Shown here piece after piece: positions 58,804 through 64,000 of a DNA stretch of 64,000 nt. Made by a program: the position numbers and the translations under genes. Each line of letters starts with the position of its first letter. Position 1 is the first letter of the stretch. The stretch lies in the NCBI RefSeq assembly GCF_000002865.3, contig NW_001865066.1, forward strand, positions 133,216 through 197,215, written 5' to 3'. This DNA is from Monosiga brevicollis MX1. Taxonomy: Eukaryota; Opisthokonta; Choanoflagellata; Craspedida; Salpingoecidae. A model generated the notes under the pieces. It was not told where the DNA came from. It searched no databases and saw only the letters and a list, made by a program, of their open reading frames with translations.

Positions 58804-60011
58804 ATGCGGCAGAGGAGTCAAAGGCAGGCGTACCGTGAAATAGCGAAGGTGACCATCATCGGAGAGTTCAAAAAAGCGGCGCTTCCACGTTTTGCGGACC
58901 CGGCCTTGCTTGGTCAAGTACCCACGGAACAGAATGGCACCCGGGTCTTCGTCTGCTTCTCCTAATTAGGCGTGCAATGGAGACACAGTTGGTTGTCGTC
59001 AGACACGGATTGAGCCATCACCTGGTAAAACACGTGGTTGGATGGCGCTTTTGAACACGAGGGTTCGCCTCGGGCAGACGGACCATGGCGCTGCGATGCA
59101 GCTGCTTTGCCCTCGGCGTTCTTGGCGCGCAGAATTTGGTTGAGACGATGGGCTTTGCTGGAAGCCTCAAGACTCAGCGTAATGGGCTCCGTGCCGTGTA
59201 GATTACGAAACATAAAGGGCTGGAAAGAGCAAAATAAAACCTGCCCCCAGCATGATAAAAAAAATGAGCTCAAGTACAGACCATGATCCCAAGCTAGCAC
59301 ACTATGTAGGTCTGACTGTGGGTGCAGTACATGTCAAGAACAAGCCAGTAGCACCCACCAAGTCGAAGAGGCTTTCGAACCATTGTGGCGTCGGATAAAT
59401 GTTATACAACACGCGTTCGTCCTCGCCACAGATGACCTGTGCCACCCCCCAAAGGCGGTGAGCAATGAGGGTTTCTATGAGACATCAGGGTGCAGCCCAA
59501 GAGGTTTGCATAAAGCTGGCGGGTGAAAAAACAGTCACACCTTCAGCAGCACATGGCACACGCGCACGCCGGCTTGCACAGACAGCACGAATTCGCCTGG
59601 CTGCGATGCCTTTCGAATGATAAAGGCACCCTGGTGCAGGTTGGGCGCCGCGCACACGCCACCATGAGTCAGCGGCAGATGCAGATGAGGAGCAGGGTAG
59701 GTTGTTCCACACATGTCAGCAACAGACCTTGGGTGATGGAGCAAGGTACCGATCTGCCTGAATTTTGCCCCAGCGCAGCTTGCACCAGGGCTCATGAAAA
59801 ACGTTGATCTGACGAAGCATACAGGGAGGCAGGTGGCACGAGCTTGATCAGCTCAAGGGGGCATATGCCCTCGTATGAATTTGCGTGAGACAACGCAGCG
59901 CACTACCTTTTTGGATCCTTGGGATGCAAAATGAATAAAGGCAGCGCTGCCCTTGTCCAAGTGATGGCGCCGCTCGGCATGCTGAGCGACCAGCGCATGC
60001 CAATCCGTCAT
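56691..60011 (-). CDS. SH2-PH-DCX-like signalling adaptor with Tyr motifs and acidic repeat tail
   Basis: The start at 60011 is MTDWHALVAQHAERRHHLD. An SH2 domain follows (about 59.36-59.82 kb) with WCKLRWGKIQAD, GAFIIRKASQPGEFVLSV including the phosphotyrosine-binding Arg, and QWFESLFDLV. A PH domain (58.30-58.96 kb) has LTKQGRVRKTWKRRFFEL, LRYFTV and DELQGWLQAIRQVV with the invariant Trp. A ubiquitin-like DCX or KHA-type domain (57.79-58.17 kb) has LRVFRNGSTAAGIYVEV and VVRIFNQVGG. The following stretch is rich in possible phosphotyrosine sites: VEYDAG, DEYNDGYASV, GYADVSL, EQYQNVCF (a pYxN Grb2-type site) and AYLETD. The tail is EPEAAEPEA/ETEAVE repeats, with stop at 56691. No kinase domain is present. 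It is probably a membrane-targeted adaptor in tyrosine-kinase signalling. More than ten introns interrupt it; one has a (GT)n run (58763-58800). Confidence 0.72.
56750..57120 (-). repeat. Acidic EPEAAEPEAAETEA tandem repeat
   Basis: A 15-nt unit encodes (E/D)(P/T)EA(A/V/T) and is repeated about 25 times, including three exact DPGAA units at about 56880-56920. The other strand is open as Ser/Ala-rich nonsense. Confidence 0.9.
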
Positions 60012-60356
60012 GGTGCTGGTAAGCTTGCGAGAAAGACACAGCAGACCCCTGCTATTTCAAGTCATCGCGCACAGCAATGGGCCTGATGAGCCGACCACAA
60101 ACCACATGAACCACCTGTCTCAAAGCCCATGAGTCCACCCGGTTGCCGTTCCGGTCCAGGGGGGCGGGGTTGTTGGTCAGTCAATACTCTTGACCCAAAT
60201 CCACCTCGTTCATCACCCGACCCCCACCGCAAGCCAGCACCTCCCCAAAGTTTCTTCTCTCACTCATACATCCAATGCCCTCCAGATCCCATCTGGCCAA
60301 CTCCGAGTCACATGGCGGCGCTGCCCTTTTTTTTTTTTTTTTTTTTTTTTTAAATC

Positions 60357-60393
<37 letters not shown>

Positions 60394-60550
60394 CTCGAAA
60401 AGTCGTCTCAACGAAAGTGTGTCAATTGTTTCAGTTTACATCGAAAAGTCCAGTTCAGAGCGGGAATTGCGTAAGCGCGCATGCCGGCAAGGCATGTGTG
60501 TGTGTTGTTTCTGCGACGTGCACTGCTTCTTGGCAGACAGGGAGCCGGCG
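60012..60550. promoter_or_regulatory. Intergenic region with poly-T and (GT)n
   Basis: This is the 539-nt spacer between the UNC93-like 3' end and the SH2-PH start. A T run at about 60328-60351 and (GT)n at about 60365-60391 lie roughly 320-380 nt upstream of the SH2-PH ATG. No exon is seen. Confidence 0.5.
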
Positions 60551-62451
60551 TTAGGTCGAGGAGCTCGTGTTGGTTGGGTGGGGGTCAAGGCTGGCTCCGT
60601 CAATCTCGTGGCGGACATCGGGGGTCGTGGGTGGGCGTCGACCATAACGAAGGTCAGCCCAGGTGTAGAGGAGGGTGCCGGTGACCAGAAGGAAGAGCTG
60701 GATCCAGACTTGGCCCAGCGAGCCCTTGTCGCCATGCATGGGGAGCGGTACACCGAGGTAGTACCCGCCAGCCGAGCCAATGTTTTGAAAGAGCTGAAAG
60801 CCGGTAAAGGCGCGAACGGCATGTTCTGGCGCAAACATCTTGCCGATCAGCGCGTAGCACTGTGTGTTAAAGAGGGCATCACTGAGACCAAACCCAAAGC
60901 TCGCCATGTACGCAATCCACGACACTCCAAGCCATTCCGGCCCGGGCCCTGGCAGGCCTGAATTCTGTTCAAAGGCAAAGCGCAATGCAATCAAAAAAAG
61001 AAAAAAGAAAAAAAGAAAACCAATCGTACAAGCACAAAGTGAGCCTGCGTGCGATCATGTGAACGACAAACGGCAGGGTCTTGGCAATGGAGCTGCTGTG
61101 AGGCGGCAGCTTTTATTGGCATGTTGACGGGCTTACTTTGAGCATGATGGCCAAAACCATGGAGGCCGCATGGGTCAGCGAGGCCAACCAGAGGAGGGCC
61201 GTGCATCCGACTCGGTCTGAAAGGCTTGAGAGACCCAGGGCACCCACGACCTCACCCAAACCGGCAAACGCCAACACCATGCCAATGCTCTTTTGGGGCA
61301 ACAACTATCCAGGGCGCAGCGGGCGCGTGGGACGCAAATCGCCTCGAATAAGTACCAATGCACCCCTTGACGTGTCAAGTTGACCGCAGATGCGAGGGTC
61401 AATGGCCAAAAAACAAAAAAAAACAAAAACAAAAAAAAAAAAACCATCGCGCGCTATACCTGGGGAAATTCGCCGCTGCGAAAGGCCATTTCAAGTCCCG
61501 TGAATATGATCAGGTAGCCCAGCGCCAGAAGTCGATTCGTCAGTAAGATGTCAAAAACTTTCTGAACCTCCTGCCAGACGGTCAGATGCTCGGCGGGGGT
61601 CGCGGGAGCCACGTCGTTGACGGAGGGCTCGGGGCCTTCATTGGCTTCGTCGTCCCCTTCACGGGTACCTGAAGAGTGGGAAGGTTGAAGTGAGGGCATT
61701 CGAGCGCCCATCGGGCTGGGTGTCCAGAGACATACCTATTGTGGTTTTCTCCGATGGGATGAAGAATAGGATGAGGACGCCCACACCGCCAGCAGCAGTG
61801 AGGGCCAGAAAAAGGCTTGCGCTCCCGTCAAGATGCTCAAAGATAAAGTAGGCAAACAGGTTGCCCACAATGCCACTCGCTTGGAAAATGCCCCAGAACA
61901 TGCCGTTGGTGCGTCCCAATTCGCTAGGGTGAGAAGCCTTTGTGATGTACGAGCCCACGCTGACCCATAAGATGGCAGCGCCAAAGCCTGGCCCAAGGTG
62001 GATGAGGCACGGGGTGCAAAGCACACAAGTGTGTCAGAAAGAAAGCCAGCACCATGGTTTTGAGGAGGAAAAAAAAAAAAAGCAGAAACAAGGATGCTGA
62101 TGACGTACCAATGATGACGGCGGCGATGAGCACAATGGCACGGATGGGATGGATGGTGGATCCCATGTAAATGAGATAGCTGACCGAGCCGAGGACCATG
62201 GTGCGCTTCTCGCCGAGGCGCTTGGCGATGTGCGGCGCCGTGAAGACAAAGACGCAGACGGAGACGTAGAGCACCGACAGGGACTCACTGCCCAGGCTGC
62301 CGGGCAGGAGGGAGGTGGCGTAGTTTTGCAGCGAGTTGAAGGCCAAAAAGAGCATGAAAAAGGCAACGCTCACGGCAATAATGGCCGACCATCGTGTGCG
62401 TGCGGGCGTGCTGCCGGGCGTGAGCAACGGGGCTGCTTCTCCGCCAGCCAT
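60551..62451 (-). CDS. UNC93-like major-facilitator membrane protein
   Basis: The start at 62451 is MAGGEAAPLLTPGSTPARTR, a cytosolic leader with an acidic dileucine-like APLL. TM1 follows (WSAIIAVSVAFFMLFLAF), then NSLQNYATSLLPGSLGSESL, typical of UNC93. Further blocks are RLGEKRTMVLGSVSYLIYM, GAAILWVSVGSYIT, GRTNGMFWGIFQASGIVGN, an acidic central loop, TGLEMAFRSGEFPQ, GMVLAFAGLGEVVGALGLS, LSDALFNTQCYALIG and a final TM pair, with stop at 60551. This covers about 11-12 helices and matches the UNC93A/MFSD11 subfamily. Animal relatives traffic receptors or regulate ion channels; transport activity is unproven. Six introns include A-rich ones (60990-61020, 61410-61443). Confidence 0.85.
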
Positions 62452-62545
62452 GGCGGCGGTCAACGTCAGGAGTTAGCCACGGAGCGGTATGCACTCCAAA
62501 ATCCAAACGAGTGCAATTTGTGGGCCGATCAGGCCGTTGGCTATC

Positions 62546-62814
62546 TCAGAACAGGCCTTGATTCAGGCGATCGTTGGTGTAGGTTGCTGCAATCATAACG
62601 CCCGCATACACCGCAATCACCAGCGCCACGGCCACCTACAACGGGCAAGGAAGCGAAAGCTTGAGAGACACGCAGCGTCAAGCCTCTCAACCAGGGCGAG
62701 AGCAAGCGCGGGCACGGGCGCGGGCGCGTGTGCGGGTTGATCTCTCTGAGTTCAGCCTGCTGCAGCACTTACCCAGCTGACCACGCGCTCCAATTCGCGC
62801 TCAGTCCACCGCAT
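62546..62814 (-). CDS. 43-residue single-pass membrane microprotein
   Basis: There are two exons. Exon 1 (62773-62814) is ATG to GTAAGT donor and encodes MRWTERELERVVSW, a charged amphipathic segment. Exon 2 (62546-62635) follows acceptor TTGTAG in phase and encodes one transmembrane helix (VAVALVIAVYAGVMIAA), then TYTNDRLNQGLF and a stop. Both splice sites are strong, the phase is exact and the peptide has a coherent Nin-helix layout. No family was recognised; size and layout resemble small subunits of respiratory, translocase or OST complexes. It lies 95 nt upstream of the UNC93-like start on the same strand. It could alternatively be a 5'UTR-encoded peptide of that mRNA. Confidence 0.5.
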
Positions 62815-63014
62815 CGAGTATCAAATGCCACGCTCACGTCCCCGATTCTTCCAAAGAGCCAGCCCGAAAGATGGCCTCCAACCAACACTCCCAGCACCTC
62901 CCGTCTTTTCAGAACCCAGCCACGCCCAGCCCCAGGAACACCCAAGAAGACGCGCAGCACCGGCTCCCAGACGAGCCAACAAGACCCCAAGAACAAATTC
63001 CAAAAAAAAAAATT

Positions 63015-63052
<38 letters not shown>

Positions 63053-63385
63053 CACGTTGAAGGATGTACGACTTGACAATTGTCAGACATTTTTTTACAA
63101 GCCGTTGTTTCTCTCTCTCTCTCTCTCTCTTCTCAAACCAATTCTTTTCTCTCTCTCTCTCTTTTGTTTCTTTTTACAATCGTGAGTGACTTTATGTTCT
63201 TTCTCTCGACAGCTCTCTACAATTCGCTCTGTCTCTGCGTCGCTCCATTTATGAAAGGAGAACTTGATAAAGTCGATCTGACGAACACGCCATCTCTTTC
63301 CGTGACACACACTCTCACACACTCTCTCTGCCTCTCTCTCTGTCTGTCTCTCTCTTCAGTTTTTTTGAGGCGCGACCAACACAAG
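62815..63385. promoter_or_regulatory. Divergent promoter region microprotein / SF3B5
   Basis: This spacer contains (GA)n (about 63016-63048), a perfect 12-nt palindrome TGACAATTGTCA (63074-63085) overlapping TTGTCAGACA, and (CT)n tracts (63112-63130, 63149-63160). TCTTTTGTTTC and TTACAATC motifs follow. SF3B5 begins 300 nt further on. Confidence 0.6.
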
Positions 63386-64000
63386 ATGGTAAAAAAGAAA
63401 AAAAAAAGAAAAAAAAAAAGTCGTGCTCACGGCGGCTCATCGCACTTCATCTCGTCTTCCCTGGGTGCTCCTCTCCTGGTTGTTGTTGTTGTTGTGGCGT
63501 TGATACGTGCATGAATGCGGTTGAACCGGGTTGGGAATCGTTTTTGCGACATGTGCGCTGATGGACGCTCACGACGACGTGTGTCATGCGTTGGCTCTGT
63601 GGCGCGCGCGCAATGGCAGGCGGACTCTCGGTACAACATCAACAGCCAGCTAGAGCATCGTACGATCTGCCTCTCTTGCCACTTGTTGTCGCTCAATTGG
63701 TCTGGTCGCCAGCTCACCTCCATTACTTGGCCTGCCCTCGGTCGCCCTTGCCCTTGCCAGTGCAATCGAAATATGTCGGCACCGGTCACGCTGATACCAC
63801 AAAATTGTACGGCTTAGAGCGTATCACATCCGCCTGCTCTGCCATCCCCACGAGCGCCAGTTGCCTGATGTATTTCTCATGTGCTTTGATGGGGGCATGA
63901 ACGTAGCGAGTGGCTCACAAACCAGCATCGTGACACCTATGCCTCCATCATGGGACATCCCAACATGCTGGACCAGGTGGCCATCGTCGAGGGTCGTAGC
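63386..64000 (+). CDS. SF3B5: Splicing factor SF3b subunit 5 (3' partial)
   Basis: This is the 10-kDa subunit of the U2 snRNP SF3b complex. The coding part of exon 1 is just the ATG (63386-63388), directly followed by a GTAAAA donor. Exon 2 (63620-63659) gives ADSRYNINSQLEH. Exon 3 (63761-63806) gives LQSKYVGTGHADTTK. Exon 4 (from 63907) gives FEWLTNQHRDTYASIMGH and continues to the window edge with DQVAIVEGRS. All three phases join exactly, and the sequence is near identical to SF3B5 across eukaryotes (family about 86 residues). The last roughly 20 residues are outside the window. Confidence 0.93.

Overview
This is nuclear DNA from an intron-rich, compact, GC-rich protist genome. The gene set points to a choanoflagellate, most likely Monosiga brevicollis or a close relative. 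That assignment is an inference: no search could be run. The clues are animal-type genes in a compact genome (a TRPA1-like channel, a Tweety-family protein, an SH2/PH adaptor, SIRT7, CANT1), many short GT..AG introns of roughly 50-250 nt, and a run of N as in a draft assembly.

I can support 23 protein-coding genes. From left to right they are: SWT1-like PIN nuclease (+, cut by the left edge), SEC24 C/D (-), DGAT2-like acyltransferase with an extra duplicated membrane module (+), V-ATPase subunit H (-), GT31-like glycosyltransferase (+), Tudor-HNH protein (-), TRPA1-like ankyrin channel (+), SIRT7 (-), WDR33/Pfs2 (+), mucin-like membrane protein (-), cardiolipin synthase (+), G3BP/Rasputin (-), CANT1 nucleotidase (+), NDUFV2 (-), prefoldin 6 (+), Tweety homologue (+), helical-repeat/TIR protein (+), RRM-GYF protein (+), HTTM membrane protein (-), SH2-PH-DCX-like adaptor (-), UNC93-like transporter (-), a 43-codon membrane microprotein (-) and SF3B5 (+, cut by the right edge). 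Exon joins quoted below were read by hand from splice consensus, reading phase and family similarity.

The first 15 genes alternate strand without exception, so intergenic regions are in turn convergent (usually short) and divergent (longer). The divergent regions carry most of the (GA)n/(CT)n tracts. One of them also carries a 19-nt-spaced triplet of a near-palindromic TTGTCAGACAA site. From about 46 kb the order changes to same-strand runs, + then -.

There is no operon-like functional grouping. Themes repeat, however. RNA processing is represented by SWT1, WDR33, G3BP, RRM-GYF and SF3B5. Membrane and secretory functions are represented by SEC24, V-ATPase H, GT31, CANT1, DGAT2, CRLS1, UNC93 and HTTM. 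Sensing and signalling are represented by TRPA1-like, Tweety, TIR and SH2-PH-DCX. I found no rRNA, tRNA, CRISPR array, transposon or virus-derived element.
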